Shown in pieces: positions 17,603 to 26,293 of a stretch of 64,000 bases of DNA (positions are counted from its first letter, which is position 1; each line of letters begins with the position of its first letter). The stretch covers positions 62,001-126,000 of the forward strand of contig CACZBK010000015.1 of the NCBI GenBank assembly GCA_902779395.1. The letters run 5' to 3'. The notes under the pieces are model-generated. The model saw only the letters and a list, made by a program, of their open reading frames with translations, searched no databases and was not told the origin of the DNA. The DNA comes from an uncultured Lachnospiraceae bacterium. Its GTDB lineage: Bacteria > Bacillota > Clostridia > Lachnospirales > Lachnospiraceae. A program made the translations under genes and the position numbers.

Positions 17603-18548
17603 TCTGCTCATCCCTCGTATAATGCTTATGACTGAAAATGTGATCCGAGCAATACTCATAATTCCCTTCACACTTGGAACAGAAACGGAATTCCAGATCC
17701 GGATACTCCTCACTGGTCCTTCCGCAGATAGCACATTTATGTCTGGCTATCTTCATCGAAGCAGCTTGATGAACCTGCTTTTTAAATTCTCTCTGCCTGG
17801 CCTTCATCTGCGGAGTCCGTTTAAATCCTCTTCGGGTAGTCAGGAAGAAAATGACGAAATTCAAAAGCGATGCGCCTATGACAAACAGGCCAAGCGGCGA
17901 TCCCGAGCTTTTACACATATCAACCGCTTCAACGATAAGTATGATGGCATATATCACTCCCAGTACCTTGACCTTTAAGGGTATGATAAACATGAGAAGT
18001 ATCTGCATATCAGGATAAGTTGCCGCAAAAGCAAGGAATATAGACATATTGATATAATATGTGGAGAAAAGCTCACTGAGCATTGTAAAATAATAGCTTC
18101 CGCCATACAATGCCGGCACTTCTTCACCATACCCCAGCTGATACATGGTATCGGCAGCAGTCACCATATCCTGCTGGAAGATCATCACATAAGCATACAT
18201 AAGGAAAGCTCCGATAAGTGTAAAGATCATGCCGGAAAAGATATAATAATTAAAATAAAACGTCCCCCAGGTACGCTCTAAAGTGTTTCCTATTGAAAAA
18301 TAGAAATACATCATTATCAGCACAAAAAACAGATTGGAACTCTCGGGCGGGATAAGCACCCAGGATATGATACGCCATACCTGTCCGTGAAGTATGGCAT
18401 AAGGATTTAAAGATAACACATCTATTATGCCCGGATTGATCATCTGCATGATATATCCCACCGCATAACAGATTATCATTACAAGCGGCAGATTCGGTAT
18501 AGCATAACGCCCTATCTTTTTTTCAAGTTTATCTAAAAATGAAGGCAT
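17595..18548 (-). CDS. Rhomboid-like membrane protein with C-terminal zinc ribbon, probably not a protease
   Basis: 317 aa from the ATG at 18548 (GGGAG about 10 nt upstream; an ATG at 18572 is an alternative). Six to seven hydrophobic segments cover residues ~20-240. The loop HGQVWRIISWVLIPP resembles the first loop of rhomboid proteins. The catalytic GxSG serine and partner histidine are not visible, so it is likely a pseudo-rhomboid. After a basic linker the tail has CAICG ... FCSKCEGNYEYCSDH, a cytoplasmic zinc-ribbon-like module. It starts an operon with its own promoter and overlaps the sigma-like gene by 8 bp. A membrane-anchored partner for that protein is conceivable. Confidence 0.7.
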   Translation of the reverse strand: MPSFLDKLEKKIGRYAIPNLPLVMIICYAVGYIMQMINPGIIDVLSLNPYAILHGQVWRIISWVLIPPESSNLFFVLIMMYFYFSIGNTLERTWGTFYFNYYIFSGMIFTLIGAFLMYAYVMIFQQDMVTAADTMYQLGYGEEVPALYGGSYYFTMLSELFSTYYINMSIFLAFAATYPDMQILLMFIIPLKVKVLGVIYAIILIVEAVDMCKSSGSPLGLFVIGASLLNFVIFFLTTRRGFKRTPQMKARQREFKKQVHQAASMKIARHKCAICGRTSEEYPDLEFRFCSKCEGNYEYCSDHIFSHKHYTRDEQNG

Positions 18549-18592
18549 ACAAAAAATTCTCCCATTGATCATCCTGATTCATACAGCCATTT

Positions 18593-18621
18593 ATTGTATC
18601 AAAATCCGCCTAAAAAGTAAA
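18593..18621 (-). promoter_or_regulatory. Promoter of the rhomboid-like/sigma-like operon
   Basis: Minus-strand TTTACT (18616-18621), 17-bp spacer, TACAAT (18593-18598), with an extended -10 TG one base upstream. The -35 overlaps the U-tract of the preceding terminator. Confidence 0.65.
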
Positions 18622-18647
18622 CCGACCCCGAAAAATACTTCGGGGCC
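18612..18647 (-). terminator. Terminator of the MscS-type gene
   Basis: A 9-bp stem (18624-18632 with 18639-18647, GGCCCCGAA against TTCGGGGTC on the minus strand), followed by GG, TTTAC and TTTTT. It lies 28 bp past the stop at 18675. Confidence 0.8.
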
Positions 18648-18674
18648 GGCCGTTTACTCTGTTAATACTGACGA

Positions 18675-19883
18675 TCAGTCTTTTTTCTTATCCTCATCCA
18701 TTTTCTTCTCAAGCTTATCCAGCTGATCTGCGGCAAACTTCCTTCCGCCTACACCGAAGGCTACGGCAAATGCGATACCCAAAGCCGCAAGTATGATGAT
18801 AAATGCGGTATTTACTATAGCCGCTGCGATACCGAGCTGGTTGAGGGCCATAAATACAGCCACTACTATGATAGCCGCTTTGGCGAAGGCAGCATAATCC
18901 TTAAGCCCGCCCTTCTTCATGATCTTTTCAACTGCAGCAGCGCAGAAGAATGCAGCAATGATGATCAGCACTGCAGCAAGTACATTGGGCATATAGGAGA
19001 TCAGTCTCTCGCCTATTCCCGAAAGCACGGAAAGCTTAAGTACATCAACACCTTCAACTATAAAGAAGATATCAAGTACAATAGTGACAATAAGACCTAC
19101 AGTCTTTGAGAACACGAAATTCTTCGCCTTATCCCCGACAAGTTCCTTAACCTTTGCATCTGCCCCCGAAGAAGCGATAAGACGTGATACTATCTGTCCT
19201 GCAAATTTACCGATAAGAGCGCCTATCCAGATCAGGATGATGGCAACAACGATCTGGGGTATAAAGGTAAATACAACGGAAAGCATCGAAACCGCAGGAT
19301 TTGTTACCGCTGTGATGTTAAGAGCCTGAAGAGCAACGATAACAACAGGTATCATGATGAACACATATACGATATATGCCAGCGTTACGGAAAGACGTGC
19401 ATTATTATCAACCGTGATCCCCATCTTTTCCTGAAGCTGATCCACTTTAAGACGGATAAATACAGGTATAAGAAGTTCCCTTACAAGTTTTGCTATGATC
19501 GAGCCGGCAATAAGAACGATGATCGCAGCAAATATACTGGGAACATATCCCCATACGGCATTAAGAAGCTGCGTCAGCGGAGTAGCTATGGAACTTACTC
19601 CCAGTGCTGTAAATATTCCGGGAACAAAAAGAAGAAAAACAAAAAGATAAACAAACTTTCCGATGTAGTCAATTATACCGATGCCGGTATTTAACGGTGA
19701 ACCGCCCTGTACCCCGGGCTGTGCCATGTTGAGCTGCGCCAGTTTTGTTTTCTTAAGGAGATTCGTGACTATGTTACGCACAATGGAGCTTACGATAAAT
19801 GCCAGGATCAGCAAAAGAAATGCTGCCAGCACACCACCGATCGCACTTACGATCTTTGACAAGAGGTTACTAAAGTATTCCAT
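18675..19883 (-). CDS. MscS-related protein with TM-helix repeats
   Basis: 402 aa integral membrane protein. Repeated amphipathic segments of the type ALLTQLLNAVWGYVPSIFAAI, SVVFTFIPQIVVAIILIWIG and ISYMPNVLAAVLIIIAAFF match the conserved TM_helix unit (PF05552) found in a branch of the mechanosensitive-channel superfamily. The soluble MscS beta-domain is absent; the chain ends in a short charged tail (KKMDEDKKKD). It is probably a membrane pore or osmotic-response protein, with function inferred from family only. AAGGAGG precedes the ATG. It follows the response regulator gene by 48 bp and ends in a strong terminator. Confidence 0.85.
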   Translation of the reverse strand: MEYFSNLLSKIVSAIGGVLAAFLLLILAFIVSSIVRNIVTNLLKKTKLAQLNMAQPGVQGGSPLNTGIGIIDYIGKFVYLFVFLLFVPGIFTALGVSSIATPLTQLLNAVWGYVPSIFAAIIVLIAGSIIAKLVRELLIPVFIRLKVDQLQEKMGITVDNNARLSVTLAYIVYVFIMIPVVIVALQALNITAVTNPAVSMLSVVFTFIPQIVVAIILIWIGALIGKFAGQIVSRLIASSGADAKVKELVGDKAKNFVFSKTVGLIVTIVLDIFFIVEGVDVLKLSVLSGIGERLISYMPNVLAAVLIIIAAFFCAAAVEKIMKKGGLKDYAAFAKAAIIVVAVFMALNQLGIAAAIVNTAFIIILAALGIAFAVAFGVGGRKFAADQLDKLEKKMDEDKKKD

Positions 19884-19931
19884 ATTCCTTTCCTCCTTTT
19901 GGGTTTTATATATTTTACGCCTTCCGGCGTA

Positions 19932-20708
19932 TCATACGGTGTTTTTATTCCTATACTTCTGCTGTACAAAGAATTTTTCCAACGTCCCAAGAAGTGTTTT
20001 TCTGTCTATGGTCTTCAACAGGTAACCTGCAGGTTTAAGTGAAAGGACCTCCATTATGGCCTCTTTATCACTTTTCCCGGTAAGAAACATAACAGGGATC
20101 GATGCGGAACTCGATTCACTCTTAAGCATCTCAAAAACCTTCGATCCTTTGACCGTAGGCATCTCGTAATCAAGAAGTACAAGGTCCGCCTCATTATTCG
20201 CAAGCCAGGTGATCGCCTGCATCCCCGAATTCACCATGCTCACACGGTAATCATCCTTAAGCCATTCCTTTATAAGTTTCAGATATGTGGGATCATCATC
20301 CACAACCAGTATCATTTTCTTCTTCTGGAGAAGCGATTCCTCATCTATAAAATCGCCTATATGCTCCATCACCTTCGCCATATCGAAGGGTCTCGCATAT
20401 TCACCTTCCACCAGTTCGGGCGGGATTATCTTTTCCGCTTCATCCAGCTCATTCCGCCCGCCTATAAGGATAAGCTCCTTTTCATCCTCAAGCAAAAGAT
20501 CCTTTATGTACACCAGCGCATCTCTGTTTTCAGCAACAGCATCATCCGCATACAGGATCATAAGCCTGAAATAATCTTTAAGATTACTGATCTCCCTGAC
20601 ACTCAATGCACAGTCTCTGTAAGGATAAAGATTCTTTTCCATCTGCGATTTTATGGTATTCACAAGGAAGGTATCCTCATTCTTTATGAACAGTATGGGT
20701 TTAGCCAT
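19932..20708 (-). CDS. Response regulator with a pseudo-receiver and a true receiver domain
   Basis: 258 aa, no DNA-binding domain. Residues 1-122 have a receiver-like pattern (ILFIKNEDTFLVNTI, LILIGG, YARPFDMAKVMEHI) but no clear phosphoacceptor. Residues 130-250 form a complete receiver: acidic pair in VVDDDP, phosphoacceptor D180 in VLLDYEMP, Thr in FLTGK, Lys in LLKT. It lies 27 bp after the EAL/hybrid-kinase gene that ends in an HPt domain. It is therefore the obvious terminal phosphate acceptor of that relay, with output through protein contacts. Confidence 0.88.
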   Translation of the reverse strand: MAKPILFIKNEDTFLVNTIKSQMEKNLYPYRDCALSVREISNLKDYFRLMILYADDAVAENRDALVYIKDLLLEDEKELILIGGRNELDEAEKIIPPELVEGEYARPFDMAKVMEHIGDFIDEESLLQKKKMILVVDDDPTYLKLIKEWLKDDYRVSMVNSGMQAITWLANNEADLVLLDYEMPTVKGSKVFEMLKSESSSASIPVMFLTGKSDKEAIMEVLSLKPAGYLLKTIDRKTLLGTLEKFFVQQKYRNKNTV

Positions 20709-20735
20709 AAAACAGCTCCTTTACACGGTGCATCG

Positions 20736-23700
20736 TCAGATCCCGCTTAACAGATCACTTATCTCTTCCCATTTGAATTCCTCGGTAAGTGAACGTATCT
20801 TTGCTATCCTGTCCGCATCCGCAGGCTTTAGTTTATAGTCTTTAAGTGAATCCAGAACAAATATCATATTATCATAATCGAACATTTTTGCAAAATCCAT
20901 CATTGTAGCATATGCATCATGAAGATCATTATCCCCGATAGGAGTTTTGGACTCAGGCGTATCTTCCTCTGAGTCATCATCACCCAGCACATTCTCTAAA
21001 AGTCCGATCAGTTTACGATAATCCCTTAATAAAATATCAGTATCCGATATTATCGTCTTAATGTCAAGTTCATTTCCCGCTTTTTCAAGATCGGCAGCCA
21101 TTTGCGAAAGCTCCGCCGCCCCTATCACTTTAGAAGAGCTTTTAAGAGAATGCACCTGTATGGTATAAGCTTCCCAGTCTTCATCCTTAAAATATTTCTC
21201 TATATCCGCAGCCTTTTCATTTGCCCCGTTTAAATATATCTCAAGAACACTTCTGTATCCGGATACAGATCCGCAGTTTTTTATCCCGGATGCCGTATCC
21301 AGATCATTAAGCTTTCGAAGCCACGAATCCCCGGCACTGATATAAGCTTCATCCTCATCCGTATCACTGCCTGCAAGAAGGACTTTCGAAGCCGGAAGAA
21401 AATGTATGAGCATCTCCTCGAGTTTCGGACCTTCAACAGGCTTTATCATATATTCATCAAAACCTTCTTTCAAAAACCGCTCACGTGCACCGGTAACCGC
21501 ATTGGCCGTAAGTGCCACGACAGGCGTTTTCGCATTGGGATATTCTCCCAGGGATTTCATTATATGCAGAGTCTCGATGCCGTCCATCTCAGGCATCCTG
21601 AAATCAAGAAGTATGAGATCGTAATGCTTGTTGCTTACCATCTCAAGACATTCTTTACCGCTCATGGCTGTATCTATACGTATCTTCGTCTGTTTGAGCA
21701 GCTCCTTTATGACAAGATGATTGACAGGAGTATCATCCACGACAAGTATATCGGCATCCGGGGCCCTGAAACTTTCCTTATAGTTTGTCCGCTCCCTGGT
21801 ATTAACACTCAGATATCTGCTCCTGAAATCCCCTATATTATCATGTTTTATTATACGCTGGGGCAGACGTATCGTGAATGTCGACCCTTCACCGTAAACC
21901 GAATGGCAGACTATCTCGCCGTGCATGATCTGAAGAAGACTGTATGTGATGGCAAGTCCAAGTCCGCTTCCTTCTATATTTCTTGTATGTCCCGAATCAA
22001 ATCGCTGGAATTTGCCAAAGAGCTTTCCTATATCTTCCTCTTTTATCCCTATCCCCGTATCTGTCACGGCCACCGACAGCATCAGCCTGTCCCTGCCCGA
22101 AAGATTACCGTCTATCTCGAGCTTTACGCTTCCTTTTGCCGTATACTTTACCGCATTATTTAATACATTTACCATTATCTGACGCAGTCTCATCCCGTCA
22201 CCGAAGAGCGTATCCGGAAGATTGGGATTTACGATGATCTTAAATTCAAGATCTTTTTCATCAGCCTTTACCTGTATCATATTAACTACATCATTTACCA
22301 CAGAGCTCAGGTCATATTCTGCTTCTGCTATCTCCATGCTCCCTGATTCTATCTTGGAAAAATCAAGTATATCATTTATAAGCGAGATCAGTGTCCTGCC
22401 CGCACTCTCTATATTGTGAGCATGATCCAGTATCTGTCCGTTATTACTCTCACGCAGTATCATCTCATTCATTCCGAGTATGGCATTTATGGGCGTGCGT
22501 ATCTCATGAGACATGTTTGCCAGGAAGTTGGACTTTGCTTCACTTATAGCCCTGGCGCGCTGTTCCTCCATACGCGTAAGTTCGGTAACCCTCAGTATAC
22601 CCAGAAGTTCATTTTTGCTGACCGGTCTGGAGAAATAATAGCCCTGCAGATAATCCGCTTTCAGCTCCTCAAGAAGCGATACATGTTCCTGTGTTTCCAC
22701 ACCTTCAACAAGGATCTTAAGATCCATTTCCCTTATCATCCGAATGGTATTTTCAAGGATCACACTGCCTCTGCTCTTGCCGTTCTCCGGTTCTTCGACC
22801 GCTTCCCAGAGTATGGACTTATCGATCTTGATCACATCAAAATCGATAGAAAAAACACTCATTACATTCGAATATCCTATCCCGTAATCATCAAGAGACA
22901 GCAAAAATCCGGAGGCCTTAAGATCACCGAGTACAGTATCCAGCTCCGCATAATCACTTGCGGCAGCTGATTCCGTTACTTCAAAGTTGATAAAGTGCGG
23001 CATCACATCATATTTTCTGACAATGGAACGTATACGTTCAACAAAACCGGGCTGCAGGCACTGCAGAACGGAAAGATTGATCTCTATACAGTCAAGCCCC
23101 ATTTCGGTGGGAATACCGCTCGATAAAAACAGACATACCTCCTCAAGCACATATTCACCCAGTCTGTCGATCAGACCGTTCTGTTCGGCGATCGGTATAA
23201 ACTCATCCGGCATGATATTCCCAAGTTTGCTGTCCTTTAAGCGGAGCAAGGCCTCGGCAGAATAGATGGACATTCCTTTTGTGCGGTAAACAGGCTGGTA
23301 ATATACCTCAAAACGGTTCTCCGACAATCCTCTGTGAAGAGCGCTCTCAACTTCAGCCCTGCGTACAAGATAATTCAGTTCCGCTCCCTTGAGTATCCTG
23401 CCTTTTTCCCTTGCCGGAAGAGGCCCGTCACACATAAGCATCATATCGCTCCTGCGTTCAAATACCGCATCAACATCCGCGCACATCACAACACATGTCA
23501 GCATGATATTTGCATCCTGATACTCAAAGCTGTCATCAAATCGGCGGTATATCTCATCTCCCTTTGCCAGAGCCTCTTCAGCAGGCCCGGTATGTATCAG
23601 CATAAAAGAGTCCGGCGTAGTCCGGTATATATCCTCCCTGGAATGTACCGTCTTAAGATATCCCGATACCAGACTGATAAAAACATCATTATCTGTTGTA

Positions 23701-24368
23701 CCTATAAGGCGTCTTAAGGTCTCTGCATTCGTGATACGCACACAGATCACATTAAGTCCGCTCACCATTGTAAGACTGGTTTTCAGATCGCTTACCAGTG
23801 CAGCTCTGTTATTTACACCTGTCGAAAGATCCAGACGGTAATCTTCATTTTCTACCAGGATCATCATCCCGGTAAGACCGATCATCTCCGCAAACAGCTC
23901 ACTTCTTATATTCTGTATTACCATCTGAAGCACTATACCCGTAAGCGTGACCGTAAGGAAAAATAAAACCGTCCATTTTTTATTTCTGACCAGAGCCGGG
24001 ATCTGGTACAGGATCTTCCGGATCTTCTGTCTGGATCTGTCCATGAGCGCAGATACCCCGCTGCATACAAGGACATAAGCGAAAAACACGGCTCCGATCA
24101 GCGGATGTGTGATAAAATACAGAAAATGCATAGATCTTACGATAAATGCCGCAGCTGCATCGGACGCATAGAAAGGAGCCAGCATCAGTACCACGACACT
24201 GGTAAGGGCATTAAATACGATAAAGAGCACCGATATGCAGAATATCTTATTCTGCCTTTTATAGGTTCTGCCCTGGATCAGAGTCACGAGAAGAATACTC
24301 ACTCCAAGGATCAGGGTGGCGATCATTATAGCACTCTCATGCAGTTGTGATAATAAGATCTTCTCCAT
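20736..24368 (-). CDS. Membrane EAL phosphodiesterase fused to a hybrid histidine kinase with HPt
   Basis: 1210 aa from the ATG at 24368 (a further in-frame ATG at 24398 overlaps the previous gene). Order: ~5-6 membrane segments (to ~175); GGDEF-like domain with the motif lost (TTPDSF, ~175-310); EAL domain (~335-590) with intact EALLR, INLS, FEVTE, SLDDYG, VIKIDK and EGVE residues; HisKA with H621 in MSHEIRTP; HATPase with NNAVKYT, DTGIGI and GSGLGLA; receiver with D922 in LLDFRMPEMDG; HPt with H1073 in VHSLKSSS. The protein can plausibly both hydrolyse c-di-GMP and run a full His-Asp-His relay, delivering phosphate to the adjacent response regulator. The signal is unknown. Confidence 0.9.
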   Translation of the reverse strand: MEKILLSQLHESAIMIATLILGVSILLVTLIQGRTYKRQNKIFCISVLFIVFNALTSVVVLMLAPFYASDAAAAFIVRSMHFLYFITHPLIGAVFFAYVLVCSGVSALMDRSRQKIRKILYQIPALVRNKKWTVLFFLTVTLTGIVLQMVIQNIRSELFAEMIGLTGMMILVENEDYRLDLSTGVNNRAALVSDLKTSLTMVSGLNVICVRITNAETLRRLIGTTDNDVFISLVSGYLKTVHSREDIYRTTPDSFMLIHTGPAEEALAKGDEIYRRFDDSFEYQDANIMLTCVVMCADVDAVFERRSDMMLMCDGPLPAREKGRILKGAELNYLVRRAEVESALHRGLSENRFEVYYQPVYRTKGMSIYSAEALLRLKDSKLGNIMPDEFIPIAEQNGLIDRLGEYVLEEVCLFLSSGIPTEMGLDCIEINLSVLQCLQPGFVERIRSIVRKYDVMPHFINFEVTESAAASDYAELDTVLGDLKASGFLLSLDDYGIGYSNVMSVFSIDFDVIKIDKSILWEAVEEPENGKSRGSVILENTIRMIREMDLKILVEGVETQEHVSLLEELKADYLQGYYFSRPVSKNELLGILRVTELTRMEEQRARAISEAKSNFLANMSHEIRTPINAILGMNEMILRESNNGQILDHAHNIESAGRTLISLINDILDFSKIESGSMEIAEAEYDLSSVVNDVVNMIQVKADEKDLEFKIIVNPNLPDTLFGDGMRLRQIMVNVLNNAVKYTAKGSVKLEIDGNLSGRDRLMLSVAVTDTGIGIKEEDIGKLFGKFQRFDSGHTRNIEGSGLGLAITYSLLQIMHGEIVCHSVYGEGSTFTIRLPQRIIKHDNIGDFRSRYLSVNTRERTNYKESFRAPDADILVVDDTPVNHLVIKELLKQTKIRIDTAMSGKECLEMVSNKHYDLILLDFRMPEMDGIETLHIMKSLGEYPNAKTPVVALTANAVTGARERFLKEGFDEYMIKPVEGPKLEEMLIHFLPASKVLLAGSDTDEDEAYISAGDSWLRKLNDLDTASGIKNCGSVSGYRSVLEIYLNGANEKAADIEKYFKDEDWEAYTIQVHSLKSSSKVIGAAELSQMAADLEKAGNELDIKTIISDTDILLRDYRKLIGLLENVLGDDDSEEDTPESKTPIGDNDLHDAYATMMDFAKMFDYDNMIFVLDSLKDYKLKPADADRIAKIRSLTEEFKWEEISDLLSGI

Positions 24369-24375
24369 AACTTTC

Positions 24376-26283
24376 TCAGGCCGGATCTGCAAACTCATCT
24401 TCGCTTACGGGATATGAAAAATAATATCCCTGCATATAATCGACTTTAAGCTCCCTGAGCATTTTTATCTGTTCATCATTTTCAACCCCTTCAGCAAGTA
24501 TGCTCCGGTCAAGGTCCTTGATCATACGAACGGAATTTTCAAGCACAACCCTTCCGGTATCACTTTCCGCCGCTTCCCACAATATGTTCCTGTCTATCTT
24601 GACCACGTTGAAGTCAAGCGCAAATATAGCCTCCACATTGATATAACCGGATCCGAAATCCTCAAGCAGAAAAGAAAATCCGGCTTCTTTAAGCTTTGTC
24701 ATAAACTGCTCGAGCAGTTTATGATCTTCCCGGCTTACAGGCTTGGTTATCTCAAAAACAAGTTTATCCGGATCCACTCCGTAACCCTGCACAACATCTA
24801 TGATATGCCGCGCAAAATCCGAAACCATACACTGAACGAGTGAAAGATTTACATATATCTTTTCAAAGCCGTTTTTTTCAGGTATACCGCTTTTAATATA
24901 CCTGCATACATCATTAAGGACTATATCGCCGATCTGACGGATCTGCCCCGTCCGCTCAGCCTGAGGGATAAATTCAGCCGGCATGAGTTCTCCCAGCTTT
25001 TCATCATATAGTCTTACAAGAGCTTTAAGCGCGCAGGCTTTAAGATTATCCGATCTGACAATACTGTGATAGCAGATCGAGAAGCCGTTATTCTTAAGCC
25101 CTCTCGACATAGCCTCTTCCAGTTCATTTGACCTTCCAAGGTATCTGAGCATATTCTTACTGACTATCCCTCTTCCCTTATATGGCGGTCTGGGTCCGTC
25201 CACCATTAGCATTATATCCCTTACCCCGGAGATATCTGCAGGAACAGCCCCTCTTATGACTACTGCCCTGACAGGTGTGTCTATATCATCCAGATAGAGG
25301 CCTTCCATAAACTTCACATAGATCTTTTCCGATATGGCAACCGCTTCTTCCTCCGTAGAATCCATTATTATCATAAATGATGTATTTGTGGATCTGTGTA
25401 TACGATACCAGGGCAGTATACCTTTCAGATAATCCGCTACAGCCACCATCATCGGTTCTACTCCGCTCTTTCCAAGAAGGCGCATAAGAATATCATAATT
25501 TGTCAGACGTATGCATATCACATGAAAGCTCTGATCAAGGCGGAGGAGATTGTTTAAATGCCGCCTGAGCTCCTGGCGGTTATATACTCCGCATGATTTA
25601 TCCATACGGTCATCTTCATTTTCCATAGTCAGCATTATCCCCAAAAGCGTAAGTGATATGGCAAACAATTCACAGCTGACTCCCCTGTACAGAAAGTCAA
25701 AAAACATTCCTCCGAAAAGTACCGGGAAGAAAGTCAGCATTGCATATACCCGCTTTCTTACCAGCCCGTGTCTGTGTTTGATAAGATTCACGGCTCCTAT
25801 CGTTATATAGATAAATGCCATGAAATATGAGATCAGCAGACCGGGCCCGTATACCTCATTAAGTTCATCATCTATACTGTATACGATATGTCTGAACGGA
25901 TTGATAAAAAGCATGATCTCCATAAAAACCGACGGCCCGAAGAACAAAACCTTCTTTATGCCTGTAAGATGCCTGTGCGAACCGTTAGACATAATGATGT
26001 AATACAAAAACAGCATGGGCAGGAGCAGATGAAACAGCAGATTTATCCACTCCGTAAAATACAGTATCTGCCGCGCCGCATCTTTATCCATGTAAACAAG
26101 GCGTACTGTTATACCTGCCGATTTGCTGACCGAACAGATCATGGTAAAAACGCTCAATGTTATGAACAGTTTATTTCTGAAGCGGTCATTTTTATTAGAT
26201 GCGAGAGTATGCGTAAGCACAAGCATCGTAATAACGATAGCCGCCATCAGAAAAGCTGTCTGTTTTAATACATCAAATACCAT
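24376..26283 (-). CDS. Membrane GGDEF-like/EAL-like protein, probably catalytically inactive
   Basis: 635 aa from the ATG at 26283 (a GTG two codons upstream is possible). About seven membrane segments (to ~210) are followed by a GGDEF-like domain without GGDEF (TNTSF in its place) and an EAL-like domain. In the latter the signature reads KALVR, so the metal-binding Glu is Lys, and the DD pair reads LEDFGSGY. YVNLS, VVKIDR and EGVEN are kept. It lacks kinase domains and ends in EDEFADPA. It is a paralogue of both neighbours and lies between them (11 nt and ~8 nt gaps). It is likely a c-di-GMP receptor or a regulator of the flanking proteins rather than an enzyme; this is inference from the substitutions. 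Confidence 0.85.
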   Translation of the reverse strand: MVFDVLKQTAFLMAAIVITMLVLTHTLASNKNDRFRNKLFITLSVFTMICSVSKSAGITVRLVYMDKDAARQILYFTEWINLLFHLLLPMLFLYYIIMSNGSHRHLTGIKKVLFFGPSVFMEIMLFINPFRHIVYSIDDELNEVYGPGLLISYFMAFIYITIGAVNLIKHRHGLVRKRVYAMLTFFPVLFGGMFFDFLYRGVSCELFAISLTLLGIMLTMENEDDRMDKSCGVYNRQELRRHLNNLLRLDQSFHVICIRLTNYDILMRLLGKSGVEPMMVAVADYLKGILPWYRIHRSTNTSFMIIMDSTEEEAVAISEKIYVKFMEGLYLDDIDTPVRAVVIRGAVPADISGVRDIMLMVDGPRPPYKGRGIVSKNMLRYLGRSNELEEAMSRGLKNNGFSICYHSIVRSDNLKACALKALVRLYDEKLGELMPAEFIPQAERTGQIRQIGDIVLNDVCRYIKSGIPEKNGFEKIYVNLSLVQCMVSDFARHIIDVVQGYGVDPDKLVFEITKPVSREDHKLLEQFMTKLKEAGFSFLLEDFGSGYINVEAIFALDFNVVKIDRNILWEAAESDTGRVVLENSVRMIKDLDRSILAEGVENDEQIKMLRELKVDYMQGYYFSYPVSEDEFADPA

Positions 26284-26293
26284 GCACACCTGC

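Noticed and set aside
17595-18548. Active rhomboid protease
   Set aside because: The catalytic GxSG serine and matching histidine are not found; only topology and the first loop resemble rhomboids.
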